Positions 43,001 through 55,810 of a stretch of DNA of 64,000 nucleotides are shown here, one piece after another (the stretch's first letter is position 1; every line of letters begins with the position of its first letter). The stretch covers positions 3,164,501 through 3,228,500 of the forward strand of contig OY848929.1 of the NCBI GenBank assembly GCA_963693285.1. The letters run 5' to 3'. Below the pieces are notes generated by a model. That model ran no database searches. It was not told the DNA's origin and was given only the letters and a program-made list of their open reading frames with translations. This DNA is from Xestospongia muta. Lineage: Eukaryota; Porifera; Demospongiae; Haplosclerida; Petrosiidae. Both the position numbers and the translations under genes were made by a program.

Positions 43001-46000
43001 ATAAAGTTGATGAACTCTTTAGATCAGCTTAATAAAGCAGTTTTGACAGTTAATTTCTAAACTTTCTTAACTTAGAAAATGGTCTAAACAGTTTATTTTA
43101 TAGTTTTAACCTATTTAAACTACTTTATCCAAATATTTAAGACATAATAAAATTGCTAAAATCTTGAAAACAGTTTAATAAAGCAGGTTTGACAGTTAAT
43201 TTCTAAAGTTTCTTAACTTTCAAAAAGGTCTAAACAGTTTATTTTAGAGTTTTAACCTATTTAAACTACTTTATCCAAAGATTTAAGACTGATAAAGTTG
43301 CTAAACTCTTTAGATCAGCTTAATAAAGCAGTTTTGACACTTAATTTCTAAACTTTCTTAACTTTCAAAAAGATCTAAACAGTTTATTTTAGAGTTTTAA
43401 CCTATTTAAACTACTTTATCCAAAGATTTAAGACTGATAAAGTTGCTAAACTTTTAGATCAGCTTAATAAAGCAGTTTTGACATCTAATTTCTAAACTTT
43501 CTTAACTTTCAAAAAGGTCTAAACAGTTTATTTTAGAGTTTTAACCTATTTAAACTACTTTATCTAAAGATTTAAGACTGATAAAGTTGCTAAACTCTTT
43601 AGATCAGCTAAATAAAGCAGTTTTGACAGTTAATTTCTAAACTTTCTTAACTTTCAAAAAGGTCTAAACAGTTTATTTTAGAGTTTTAACCTATTTCAAC
43701 TACTTTATCCAAAGATTTAACACTGATAAAGTTGCTAAACTCTTTAGATCAGCTAAATAAAGCAGTTTTGACAGTTAATTTCTAAACTTTCTTAACTTTC
43801 AAAAAGGTCTAAACAGTTTATTTTAGAGTTTTAACCTATTTAAACTACTTTATCCAAAGATTTTTTACTGATAATGTTGATAAACTCTTTAGATCAGCTA
43901 AATAAAGCATTTTTGACCGTTAATTCCTAAACTTTCTTAACTTTCAAAAAGGTCTAAACAGTTTATTTTAGAGTTTTAACCTATTTAAACTACATTATCC
44001 AAAGATTTAAGACTGATAAAGTTGCTAAACTCTTTAGATCAGCTAAATAAAGCAGTTTTGACACTTAATTTGTAAACTTTCTTGACTTTCAAAAAGGTCT
44101 AAACAGTTTATTTTAGAGTTTTAACCTATTTAAACTACTTTATCCAAAGATTTAAGACTGATAAAGTTGCTAAACTCTTTAGATCAGCTTAATAAAGCAG
44201 TTTTGACACTTAATTTCTAAACTTTCTTAACTTTCAAATAGGTCTAAACAGTTTATTTTAGAGTTTTAACCTATTTAAACTACTTTATCCAAAGATTCAA
44301 GACTGATATAGTTGCTAAACTCTTTAGATCAGCTTAATAAAGCAGTTTTGACACTTAATTTCTAAACTTTCTTAACTTTCAAAAAGGTCTAAACAGTTTA
44401 TTTCAGAGTTTTAACCTATTTAAACTACTTTATCCAAAGATTTAAGACTGATAAAGTTGCTAAACTCTTTAGATCGGCTTAATAAAGCAATTTTGACACT
44501 TAATTTCTAAACTTTCTTAACTTTCAAAAAGGTCTAAACAGTTTATTTTAGAGTTTTAACCTATTTAAACTACTTTATCCAAAGATTTAATACTGATAAA
44601 GTTGCTAAACTCTTTTGATCAGCTTAATAAAGCAGTTTTGACACTTAATTTCTAAACTTTCTTAACTTTCAAAAAGGTCTAAAAAGTTTATTTTAGAGTT
44701 TTAACCTATTTAAACTACTTTATCCAAAGATTTAACACTGATAAAGTTGCTAAACTCTTTAGATAAGCTTAATAAAGCAGTTTTGACACTTAATTTCTAA
44801 ACTTTCTTAACTTTCAAAAAGGTCTAAACAGTTTATTTTAGAGTTTTAACCTATTTAAACTACTTTATCCAAAGAGTTAAGACTGATAAAGTTGCTAAAC
44901 TCTTTAGATCATCTAAATAAAGCAGTTTTGACAGTTAATTTCTAAACTTTCTTAACTTTCAAAAAGGTCTAAACAGTTTATTTTAGAGTTTTAACCTATT
45001 TAAACTACTTTATCCAAAGATTTAAGACTGATTCTTTAGATCATCTAAATAAAGCAGTTTTGACACTTAATTTCTAAACTTTCTTAACTTTCAAATAGGT
45101 CTAAACAGTTTCTTTTAGAGTTTTAACCTGTTTAAACTACTTTATCCAAAGATTTCAGACTGATAAAGTTGCTAAACTCTTTAGATCGGCTTAATAAAGC
45201 AGGTTTTAGCCTTAATTTTTAAACTTTCTTAACTTTCAAAAAGGTCTAAACAGTTTATTTTAGAGTTTTAACCTATTTAAACTACTTTATCCAAAGATTT
45301 AACACCAATAAAGTTGCTAAACTCTTTAGATCAGCTAATAAAGCAGTTTTGAAAGTTAATTTCTAAACTTTCTTAACTTTCAAAAAGGTCTAAACAGTTT
45401 ATTTTAGAGTTTTAACCTATTTAAACTACTTTATCCAAAGATTTAAGACTGATAAAGTTGCTAAACTCTTTAGATCGGCTTAATAAAGCAATTTTGACAC
45501 TTAATTTCTAAACTTTCTTAACTTTCAAAAAGGTCTAAACAGTTTATTTTAGAGTTTTAACCTATTTAAACTACTTTATCCAAAGATGTAAGACTGATAA
45601 AGTTGCTAAACTCTTTAGATCAGCTAAATAAAGCAGTTTTGACACTTAATTTCTAAACTTTCTTAACTTTCAAAAAGGTCTAAACAGTTTATTTTAGAGT
45701 TTTAACCTTTTTAAACTACTTTATCCAAAGATTTAAGACTGATAAAGTTGCTAAACTCTTTAGATCGGCTTAATAAAGCAGTTTTTACCCTTAATTTTTA
45801 AACTTTCTTAACTTTCAAAAAGGACTAAACAGTTTATTTTAGAGTTTTAACCTATTTAAACTACTTTATCCAAAGATTTAAGACTGATAAAGTTGCTAAA
45901 CTCTTTAGATCAGCTAAATAAAGCAGTTTTGACAGTTAATTTCTAAACTTTCTTAACTTTGAAAAAGGTCTAAACAGTTTATTTTAGAGTTTTAACCTAT

Positions 46001-49000
46001 TTAAACTACTTTATCCAAAGATTTAAGACTGATAAAGTTGCTAAACTCTTTAGATCAGCTAAATAAAGCAATTTTGACAGTTAATTTCTAAACTTTCTTA
46101 ACTTTCAAAAAGGTCTAAACAGTTTATTTTAGAGTTTTAACCTATTTAAACTACTTTATCCAAAGATTTAAGACTAATAAAGTTGCTAAACTCTTTAGAT
46201 CAGCTTAATAAAGCAGTTTTGACAGTTAATTTCTAAACTTTCTTAACTTTCAAAAAGGTCTAAACAGTTTATTTTAGAGTTTTAACCTATTTAAACTACT
46301 TTATCCAAAGATTTAAGACTGATTCTTTAGATCATCTAAATAAAGCAGTTTTGACACTTAATTTCTAAACTTTCTTAACTTTCAAAAAGGTCTAAACAGT
46401 TTCTTTTAGAGTTTTAACCTGTTTAAACTACTTTATCCAAAGATTTCAGACTCATAAAGTTGCTAAACTCTTTAGATCGGCTTAATAAAGCAGGTTTTAG
46501 CCTTAATTTTTAAACTTTCTTAACTTTCAAAAAGGTCTAAACAGTTTCTTTTAGAGTTTTAACCTGTTTAAACTACTTTATCCAAAGATTTCAGACTGAT
46601 AAAGTTGCTAAACTCTTTAGATCGGCTTAATAAATCAGGTTTTAGCCTTAATTTTTAAACTTTCTTAACTTTCAAAAAGGTCTAAACAGTTTATTTTAGA
46701 GTTTTAACCTATTTAAACTACTTTATCCAAAGATTTAAGACTGATAAAGTTGCTAAACTCTTTAGATCAGCTAAATAAAGCAATTTTGACACTTAATTTC
46801 TAAACTTTCTTAACTTTCAAAAAGGTCTAAACAGTTTATTTTAGAGTTTTAACCTATTTAAACTACTTTATCCAAAGATTTAAGACTAATAAAGTTGCTA
46901 AACTCTTTAGATCAGCTTAATAAAGCAGTTTTGACAGTTAATTTCTAAACTTTCTTAACTTTCAAAAAGGTCTAAACAGTTTATTTCAGAGTTTTAACCT
47001 ATTTAAACTACTTTATCCAAAGATTTAAGACTGATAAAGTTGCTAAACTCTTTAGATCGGCTTAATAAAGCAATTTTGACACTTAATTTCTAAACTTTCT
47101 TAACTTTCAAAAAGGTCTAAACAGTTTATTTTAGAGTTTTAACCTATTTAAACTACTTTATCCAAAGATTTAAGGCTAATAAAGTTGCTAAACTCTTTAG
47201 ATCAGCTTAATAAAGCAGTTTTGAAAGTTAATTTCTAAACTTTCTTAACTTTCAAAAAGGTCTAAACAGTTTATTTTAGAGTTTTAACCTATTTAAACTA
47301 CTTTATCCAAAGATTTAAGACTGATAAAGTTGCTAAACTCTTTAGATCGGCTTAATAAAGCAATTTTGACACTTAATTTCTAAACTTTCTTAACTTTCAA
47401 AAAGGTCTAAACAGTTTATTTTAGAGTTTTAACCTATTTAAACTACTTTATCCAAAGATGTAAGACTGATAAAGTTGCTAAACTCTTTAGATCAGCTAAA
47501 TAAAGCAGTTTTGACACTTAATTTCTAAACTTTCTTAACTTTCAAAAAGGTCTAAACAGTTTATTTTAGAGTTTTAACCTTTTTAAACTACTTTATCCAA
47601 AGATTTAAGACTGATAAAGTTGCTAAACTCTTTAGATCGGCTTAATAAAGCAGTTTTTACCCTTAATTTTTAAACTTTCTTAACTTTCAAAAAGGACTAA
47701 ACAGTTTATTTTAGAGTTTTAACCTATTTAAACTACTTTATCCAAAGATTTAAGACTGATAAAGTTGCTAAACTCTTTAGATCAGCTAAATAAAGCAGTT
47801 TTGACAGTTAATTTCTAAACTTTCTTAACTTTGAAAAAGGTCTAAACAGTTTATTTTAGAGTTTTAACCTATTTAAACTACTTTATCCAAAGATTTAAGA
47901 CTGATAAAGTTGCTAAACTCTTTAGATCAGCTAAATAAAGCAATTTTGACAGTTAATTTCTAAACTTTCTTAACTTTCAAAAAGGTCTAAACAGTTTATT
48001 TTAGAGTTTTAACCTATTTAAACTACTTTATCCAAAGATTTAAGACTAATAAAGTTGCTAAACTCTTTAGATCAGCTTAATAAAGCAGTTTTGACAGTTA
48101 ATTTCTAAACTTTCTTAACTTTCAAAAAGGTCTAAACAGTTTATTTTAGAGTTTTAACCTATTTAAACTACTTTATCCAAAGATTTAAGACTGATTCTTT
48201 AGATCATCTAAATAAAGCAGTTTTGACACTTAATTTCTAAACTTTCTTAACTTTCAAAAAGGTCTAAACAGTTTCTTTTAGAGTTTTAACCTGTTTAAAC
48301 TACTTTATCCAAAGATTTCAGACTCATAAAGTTGCTAAACTCTTTAGATCGGCTTAATAAAGCAGGTTTTAGCCTTAATTTTTAAACTTTCTTAACTTTC
48401 AAAAAGGTCTAAACAGTTTCTTTTAGAGTTTTAACCTGTTTAAACTACTTTATCCAAAGATTTCAGACTGATAAAGTTGCTAAACTCTTTAGATCGGCTT
48501 AATAAATCAGGTTTTAGCCTTAATTTTTAAACTTTCTTAACTTTCAAAAAGGTCTAAACAGTTTATTTTAGAGTTTTAACCTATTTAAACTACTTTATCC
48601 AAAGATTTAAGACTGATAAAGTTGCTAAACTCTTTAGATCAGCTAAATAAAGCAATTTTGACACTTAATTTCTAAACTTTCTTAACTTTCAAAAAGGTCT
48701 AAACAGTTTATTTTAGAGTTTTAACCTATTTAAACTACTTTATCCAAAGATTTAAGACTAATAAAGTTGCTAAACTCTTTAGATCAGCTTAATAAAGCAG
48801 TTTTGACAGTTAATTTCTAAACTTTCTTAACTTTCAAAAAGGTCTAAACAGTTTATTTCAGAGTTTTAACCTATTTAAACTACTTTATCCAAAGATTTAA
48901 GACTGATAAAGTTGCTAAACTCTTTAGATCGGCTTAATAAAGCAATTTTGACACTTAATTTCTAAACTTTCTTAACTTTCAAAAAGGTCTAAACAGTTTA

Positions 49001-52000
49001 TTTTAGAGTTTTAACCTATTTAAACTACTTTATCCAAAGATTTAAGGCTAATAAAGTTGCTAAACTCTTTAGATCAGCTTAATAAAGCAGTTTTGAAAGT
49101 TAATTTCTAAACTTTCTTAACTTTCAAAAAGGTCTAAACAGTTTATTTTAGAGTTTTAACCTATTTAAACTACTTTATCCAAAGATTTAAGACTGATAAA
49201 GTTGCTAAACTCTTTAGATCGGCTTAATAAAGCAATTTTGACACTTAATTTCTAAACTTTCTTAACTTTCAAAAAGGTCTAAACAGTTAATTTTAGAGTT
49301 TTAACCTATTTAAACTACTTTATCCAAAGATTTAATACTGATAATGTTGATAAAGTCTTTAGATCAGCTAAATAAAGCATTTTTGACCGTTAATTTCTAA
49401 ACTTTCTTAACTTTCAAAAAGGTCTAAACAGTTTATTTTAGAGTTTTAACCTATTTAAACTACATTATCCAAAGATTTAAGACTGATAAAGTTGCTAAAC
49501 TCTTTAGATCAGCTAAATAAAGCAGTTTTGACACTTAATTTCTAAACTTTCTTAACTTTCAAAAAGGTCTAAACAGTTTATTTTAGAGTTTTAACCTATT
49601 TAAACTACTTTATCCAAAGATTTAAGACTGATAAAGTTGCTAAACTCTTTAGATCAGCTTAATAAAGCAGTTTTGACACTTAATTTCTAAACTTTCTTAA
49701 CTTTCAAATAGGTCTAAACAGTTTATTTTAGAGTTTTAACCTATTTAAACTACTTTATCCAAAGATTTAAGACTGATATAGTTGCTAAACTTTTTAGATC
49801 AGCTTAATAAAGCAGTTTTGACACTTAATTTCTAAACCTTCTTAACTTTCAAAAAGGTCTAAACAGTTTATTTCAGAGTTTTAACCTATTTAAACTACTT
49901 TATCCAAAGATTTAAGACTGATAAAGTTGCTAAACTCTTTAGATCAGCTTAATAAAGCAATTTTGACACTTAATTTCTAAACTTTCTTAACTTTCAAAAA
50001 GGTCTAAACAGTTTATTTTAGAGTTTTAACCTATTTAAACTACTTTATCCAAAGATTTAAGGCTAATAAAGTTGCTAAACTCTTTAGATCAGCTTAATAA
50101 AGCAGTTTTGAAAGTTAATTTCTAAACTTTCTTAACTTTCAAAAAGGTCTAAACAGTTTATTTTAGAGTTTTAACCTATTTAAACTACTTTATCCAAAGA
50201 TTTAAGACTGATAAAGTTGCTAAACTCTTTAGATCGGCTTAATAAAGCAATCTTGACACTTAATTTCTAAACTTTCTTAACTTTCAAAAAGGTCTAAACA
50301 GTTTATTTTAGAGTTTTAACCTATTTAAACTACTTTATCCAAAGATTTAAGACTGATAAAGTTGCTAAACTCTTTAGATCAGCTAAATAAAGCAGTTTTG
50401 ACACTTAATTTCTAAACTTTCTTAACTTTCAAAAAGGTCTAAACAGTTTATTTTAGAGTTTTAACCTGTTTAAACTACTTTATCCAAAGATTTAATACTG
50501 ATAAAGTTGCTAAACTCTTTAGATCAGCTTAATAAAGCAGTTTTGACACTTAATTTCTAAACTTTCTTAACTTTCAAAAAGGTCTAAACAGTTTATTTTA
50601 GAGTTTTAACCTATTTAAACTACTTTATCCAAAGATTTAACACTGATAAAGTTGCTAAACTCTTTAGATCAGCTAAATAAAGCTGTTTTGACACTTAATT
50701 TCTAAACTTTCTTAACTTTCAAAAAGGTCTAAACAGTTTATTTTAGAGTTTTAACCTATTTAAACTACTTTATCCAAAGATTTAAGACTGATAAAGTTGC
50801 TAAACTCTTTAGATCATCTAAATAAAGCAGTTTTGACAGTTAATTTCTAAACTTTCTTAACTTTCAAAAAGGTCTAAACAGTTTATTTTAGAGTTTTAAC
50901 CTATTTAAACTACTTTATCCAAAGATTTAAGACTGATTCTTTAGATCATCTAAATAAAGCAGTTTTGACACTTAATTTCTAAACTTTCTTAACTTTCAAA
51001 TATGTCTAAACAGTTTCTTTTAGAGTTTTAACCTGTTTAAACTACTTTATCCAAAGATTTCAGACTGATAAAGTTGCTAAACTCTTTAGATCGGCTTAAT
51101 AAAGCAGGTTTTAGCCTTCATTTTTAAACTTTCTTAACTTTCAAAAAGGTCTAAACAGTTTATTTTAGAGTTTTAACCTATTTAAACTACTTTATCCAAA
51201 GATTTAACACCAATAAAGTTGCTAAACTCTTTAGATCAGCTAAATAAAGCAGTTTTGACAGTTAATTTCTGAACTTTCTTAACTTTCAAAAAGGTCTAAA
51301 CAGTTTATTTTAGAGTTTTAACCTATTTAAACTAATTTATCCAAAGATTTAAGACTGATAAAGTTGCTAAACTCTTTAGATCAGCTAAATAAAGCAATTT
51401 TGACACTTAATTTCTAAACTTTCTTAACTTTCAAAAAGGTCTAAACAGATTATTTTAGAGTTTTAACCTATTTAAACTACTTTATCCAAAGATTTAAGGC
51501 TAATAAAGTTGCTAAACTCTCTAGATCAGCTTAATAAAGCAGTTTTGACAGTTAATTTCTAAACTTTCTTAACTTTCAAAAAGGTCTAAACAGTTTATTT
51601 TAGAGTTTTAACCTATTTAAACTACTTTATCCAAAGATTTAAGACTGATAAAGTTGCTAAACTCTTTAGATCAGCTAAATAAAGCAGTTTTGACACTTAA
51701 TTTCTAAACTTTCTTAACTTTCAAAAAGGTCTAAACAGTTTATTTTAGAGTTTTAACCTGTTTAAACTACTTTATCCAAAGATTTAAGACTGATAAAGTT
51801 GCTAAACTCTTTAGATCGGCTTAATAAAGCAGTTTTACCCTTAATTTTTAAACTTTCTTAACTTTCAAAAAGGACTAAACAGTTTATTTTAGAGGTTTAA
51901 CCTATTTAATCTACTTTATCCAAAGATTTAAGACTGATAAAGTTGCTAAACTCTTTAGATCAGCTAAATAAAGCAGTTTTGACACTTAATTTCTAAACTT

Positions 52001-55000
52001 TCTTAAATTTGAAAAAGGTCTAAACAGTTTATTTTAGAGTTTTAACCTATTTAAACTACTTTATCCAAAGATTTAAGACTGATAAAGTTGCTAAACTCTT
52101 TAGATCAGCTAAATAAAGCAATTTTGACACTTAATTTCTAAACTTTCTTAACTTTCAAAAAGGTCTAAACAGTTTATTTTAGAGTTTTAACCTATTTAAA
52201 CTACTTTATCCAAAGATTTCAGACTGATAAAGTTGCTAAACTCTTTAGATCAGCTTAATAAAGCAGTTTTGACAGTTAATTTCTAAACTTTCTTAACTTT
52301 CAAAAAGGTCTAAACAGTTTATTTTAGAGTTTTAACCTATTTAAACTACTTTATCCAAAGATTTCAGACTGATAAAGTTGCTAAACTCTTTAGATCGGCT
52401 TAATAAAGCAGGTTTTAGCCTTAATTTTTAAACTTTCTTAACTTTCAAAAAGGTCTAAACAGTTTATTTTAGAGTTTTAACCTATTTAAACTACTTTATC
52501 CAAAGATTTAAGACTGATAAAGTTGCTAAACTCTTTAGATCAGCTAAATAAAGCAATTTTGACACTTAATTTCTAAACTTTCTTAACTTTCAAAAAGGTC
52601 TAAACAGTTTATTTTAGAGTTTTAACCTATTTAAACTACTTTATCCAAAGATTTAAGACTGATAAAGTTGCTAAACTCTTTAGATCAGCTTAATAAAGCA
52701 GTTTTGACACTTAATTTCTAAACTTTCTTAACTTTCAAAAAGGTCTAAACAGTTTATTTAAGAGTTTTAACCTATTTAAACTACTTTATCCAAAGATTTA
52801 AGACTGATAAAGTTGCTAAACTCTTTAGATCGGCTTAATAAAGCAGTTTTGACACTTAATTTCTAAACTTTCTTAACTTTCAAAAAGGCCTGAACAGTTT
52901 ATTTCAGAGTTTTAACCTATTTAAACTACTTTATCCAAAGATTTAAGACTGATAAAGTTGCTAAACTCTTTAGATCAGCTAAATAAAGCAGTTTTGACAG
53001 TTAATTTCTAAACTTTCTTAACTTTCAAAAAGGTCTAAACAGTTTATTTAAGAGTTTTAACCTATTTAAACTACTTTATCCAAAGATTTAAGACTGATAA
53101 AGTTGCTAAACTCTTTAGATCAGCTAAATAAAGCAATTTTGACACTTAATTTCTAAACTTTCTTAACTTTCAAAAAGGTCTAAACAGTTTATTTTAGAGT
53201 TTTAACCTATTTAAACTACTTTATCCAAAGATTTAAGGCTAATAAAGTTGCTAAACTCTTTAGATCAGCTTAATAAAGCAGTTTTGAAAGTTAATTTCTA
53301 AACTTTCTTAACTTTCAAAAAGGTCTAAACAGTTTATTTTAGAGTTTTAACCTATTTAAACTACTTTATCCAAAGATTTAAGACTGATAAAGTTGCTAAA
53401 CTCTTTAGATCGGCTTAATAAAGCAATCTTGACACTTAATTTCTAAACTTTCTTAACTTTCAAAAAGGTCTAAACAGTTTATTTTAGAGTTTTAACCTAT
53501 TTAAACTACTTTATCCAAAGATTTAAGACTGATAAAGTTGCTAAACTCTTTAGATCAGCTAAATAAAGCAGTTTTGACACTTAATTTCTAAACTTTCTTA
53601 ACTTTCAAAAAGGTCTAAACAGTTTATTTTAGAGTTTTAACCTGTTTAAACTACTTTATCCAAAGATTTAAGACTGATAATTTGCTAAACTCTTTAGATC
53701 GGCTTAATAAAGCAGTTTTTACCCTTAATTTTTAAACTTTCTTAACTTTCAAAAAGGACTAAACAGTTTATTTTAGAGGTTTAACCTATTTAAACTACTT
53801 TATCCAAAGATTTAAGACTGATAAAGTTGCTAAACTCTTTAGATCAGCTAAATAAAGCAGTTTTGACACTTAATTTCTAAACTTTCTTAACTTTGAAAAA
53901 GGTCTAAACAGTTTATTTTAGAGTTTTAACCTATTTAAACTACTTTATCCAAAGATTTAAGACTGATAAAGTTGCTAAACTCTTTAGATCAGCTAAATAA
54001 AGCAATTTTGACACTTAATTTCTAAACTTTCTTAACTTTCAAAAAGGTCTAAACAGTTTATTTTAGAGTTTTAACCTATTTAAACTACTTTATCCAAAGA
54101 TTTAAGACTAATAATGTTGCTAAACTCTTTAGATCAGCTTAATAAAGCAGTTTTGACAGTTAATTTCTAAACTTTCTTAACTTTCAAAAAGGTCTAAACA
54201 GTTTATTTTAGAGTTTTAACCTATTTAAACTACTTTATCCAAAGATTTCAGACTGATAAAGTTGCTAAACTCTTTAGATCGGCTTAATAAAGCAGGATTT
54301 AGCCTTAATTTTTAAACTTTCTTAACTTTCAAAAAGGTCTAAACAGTTTATTTTAGAGTTTTAACCTATTTAAACTACTTTATCCAAAGATTTAAGACTT
54401 ATAAAGTTGCTAAACTCTTTAGATCAGCTAAATAAAGCAATTTTGACACTTAATTTCTAAACTTTCTTAACTTTCAAAAAGGTCTAAACAGTTTATTTTA
54501 GAGTTTTAACCTATTTAAACTACTTTATCCAAAGATTTAAGACTAATAAAGTTGCTAAACTCTTTAGATCAGCTTAATAAAGCAGTTTTGACACTTAATT
54601 TCTAAACTTTCTTAACTTTCAAAAAGGTCTAAACAGTTTATTTAAGAGTTTTAACCTATTTAAACTACTTTATCCAAAGATTTAAGACTGATAAAGTTGC
54701 TAAACTCTTTAGATCGGCTTAATAAAGCAATTTTGACACTTAATTTCTAAACTTTCTTAAGTTTCAAAAAGGTCTAAACAGTTTATTTTAGAGTTTTAAC
54801 CTATTTAAACTACTTTATCCAAAGATTTAAGACTGATAAAGTTGCTAAACTCTTTAGATCAGCTAAATAAAGCAGTTTTGAGACTTAATTTCTAAACTTT
54901 CTTAACTTTCAAAAAGGTCTAAACAGTTTATTTTAGAGTTTTAACCTGTTTAAACTACTTTATCCAAAGATTTCAGACTGATAAAGTTGCTATACTCTTT

Positions 55001-55810
55001 AGATCGGCTTAATAAAGCAGTTTTTACCCTTAATTTTTAAACTTTCTTAACTTTCAAAAAGGTCTAAACAGTTTATTTTAGAGTTTTAACCTATTTAAAC
55101 TACTTTATCCAAAGATTTAAGACTGATAAAGTTGCTAAACTCTTTAGATCAGCTAAATAAAGCAGTTTTGACAGTTAATTTCTAAACTTTCTTAACTTTC
55201 AAAAAGGTCTAAACAGTTTATTTTAGAGTTTTAACCTATTTAATCTGCTTTATCCAAAGATTTAAGACTGATAAAGTTGCTAAACTCTTTAGATCAGCTA
55301 AACAAAGCAATTTTGACACTTAATTTCTAAACTTTCTTAACTTTCAAAAAGGTCTAAACAGTTTATTTTAGAGTTTTAACCTATTTAAACTACTTTATCC
55401 AAAGATTTAAGACTGATAAAGTTGCTGAACTCTTTAGATCAGCTTAATAAAGCAGTTTTGACAGTTCATTTCTAAACTTTCTTAACTTTCAAAAAGGTCT
55501 AAACAGTTTATTTTAGAGTTTTAACCTATTTAAACTACTTTATCCAAAGATTTAAGACTGATAAAGTTGCTAAACTCTTTAGATCAGCTAAATAAAGCAG
55601 TTTTGACACTTAATTTCTAAACTTTCTTAACTTTCAAAAAGGTCTAAACAGTTTATTTTATAGTTTTAACCTATTTAAATTTCTTTATCCAAAGATTTAA
55701 GACTGATAAAGTTGCTAAACTCTTTAGATCAGCTTAATAAAGCAGTTTTGACACTTAATTTCTAAACTTTCTTAACTTTCAAAAAGGTCTAAACATTTTA
55801 TTTTAGAGTT
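40068..55810 (+). repeat. 145-bp satellite, long A arm, copy 2
   Basis: About 108 monomers in orientation A, matching 11874-25890 monomer by monomer over long stretches, but 1,726 bp longer. The 13-bp-deleted marker monomer occurs at 45030, 46321, 48193 and 50935, once more than in copy 1. Confidence 0.96.
45437..49190 (+). repeat. Duplicated 13-monomer block (1,872 bp) specific to copy 2
   Basis: The segment around 45,437-47,310 is followed by a near copy at 47,311-49,190, offset 1,872 bp (13 x 145 minus the 13-bp deletion of the marker monomer; compare 46321 and 48193). In copy 1 the marker region is present once (18273). This is an amplification after the large duplication, or a loss in copy 1. 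Confidence 0.75.
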
